Shown here in pieces: positions 63,573 through 64,000 of a stretch of 64,000 nt of DNA. The DNA comes from G963664935 sp963664935 (GTDB lineage Bacteria > Pseudomonadota > Gammaproteobacteria > Methylococcales > G963664935). A program made the position numbers and the translations under genes. The stretch lies in assembly GCA_963664935.2 (NCBI GenBank), contig CAXXSE010000002.1:186001-250000 (forward strand). Direction: 5' to 3'. Within the stretch, counting starts at the first letter, position 1. The number at the start of each line of letters is the position of its first letter. Under the pieces are notes generated by a model that saw only the letters and a list, made by a program, of their open reading frames with translations, ran no database searches and had not been told where the DNA came from.

Positions 63573-63827
63573 GTGCGTTCAAAACCCGGCCATGAGAAAA
63601 AGGAACATGAAGAGCAATCGGGACTCAAACCACTCGGTGGTATAACCCTGCCGCTTTTGACCACTTTTGCGTTTGCTTCGTTTTTTGCGTCGTTCGAGGA
63701 AAAGAATAGTTAATTATTACGCTATTGCAAGACGTGACCCCACTTTTGTCGTGAAACACAGGGTGAACCCTAAATGATCCAGGGTTTCCGAAAAAAATCA
63801 TAGAATTAATGCAAAAATTTGATTTTT

Positions 63828-64000
63828 TTATTTCAGCCCATCGATAAGACGATCCATATCGTTGTGGAAATCCGGGTCGGGACGAATTGGCAAACCATTG
63901 CGGAATACCAATGGCTTGATGGTGTCGGGGATTACCGCCTCATCAGGCATCTGTGCACCCCGCACCAGCATAGGTACCACGGGAATATCTCGTTTGAGGG
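63828..64000 (-). CDS. TIR-domain protein, C-terminal part (gene continues past the window)
   Basis: Reading from the right edge on the minus strand, the open frame gives LKRDIPVVPMLVRGAQMPDE, then IPDTIKPLVFRNGLPIRPDP and DFHNDMDRLIDGLK before a TAA at 63830-63828. This matches the last third of bacterial TIR domains (I-P-V-x-P-V-L-V-x-G-A-x-M-P, later R-N-G/A and D-x-x-R-L-I). TIR proteins are NAD-consuming immune effectors or signalling proteins; only the fragment is visible, so no partner domains can be named. Confidence 0.72.
   Translation of the reverse strand, partial: LKRDIPVVPMLVRGAQMPDEAVIPDTIKPLVFRNGLPIRPDPDFHNDMDRLIDGLK

Noticed and set aside
1..64000. tRNA or rRNA genes
   Set aside because: I looked for conserved TTCGAATCC-type arms and cloverleaf patterns on both strands and saw none in a convincing context; a covariance search would be needed to be certain.

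Overview
This window looks like a gammaproteobacterial chromosome segment of moderate GC. The evidence is the gene content and order: maf/yceD-rpmF-plsX-fabHDG-acpP-fabF-pabC-mltG-tmk-holB-pilZ, accA-tilS-pyrG-kdsA-eno-ftsB-ispD-ispF-truD, smc-zipA-ligA, rdgC, csiV-mfd, dsbB and bepA. It has Smc rather than MukB and a short type-I QueF, which argues against enterics and vibrios. An exosortase/EpsI pair suggests an exopolysaccharide-producing environmental lineage. The order or genus cannot be fixed from the window.

Layout. 1-1090: right part of an integrase-core IS that cuts off the end of pilZ. 1064-11297: a tightly overlapping minus-strand fatty-acid/phospholipid operon, with a promoter candidate upstream of yceD. 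11320-12255: maf, broken by a 320-bp non-autonomous IS200-like element and a G-tract frameshift. 12301-13556: a DUF192 lipoprotein and a YgjP-type peptidase. 13755-21413: a mobile-element graveyard with a decayed RAYT, an IS110-type IS, an IS4-superfamily IS, a toxin-antitoxin pair whose toxin is dead, a decayed DDE transposase and a fold-back MITE. 21508-53433: mostly intact housekeeping genes for DNA repair, NAD phosphorylation, disulfide formation, aromatic and KDO synthesis, lipid and isoprenoid precursors, division and chromosome condensation, with palindromic repeats between them. 53451-56663: EpsI, a frameshifted exosortase and BepA. 56746-64000: an accessory island with an AlbA_2 ATPase-like protein, then three attC-like sites bracketing two gene cassettes read on the minus strand (integron cassettes with no integrase visible), an IS200 copy inside one cassette gene, an IS4 copy flanked by inverted IS200-derived elements, a hipA remnant and the C-terminal end of a TIR-domain protein at the right edge.

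The most notable signal is the cassette array at 58272-60834, together with the IS200/PATE family that invades it and maf. In both interrupted genes (maf and the cassette methyltransferase) removing the element in silico puts the two gene halves back in frame without loss. Further damage is visible as nonsense or frameshift changes in a BrnT-like toxin, an exosortase, a RAYT and two transposases. The neighbouring housekeeping genes are intact, so most of this is probably genuine accessory-gene decay, although single-base homopolymer indels could be assembly errors.
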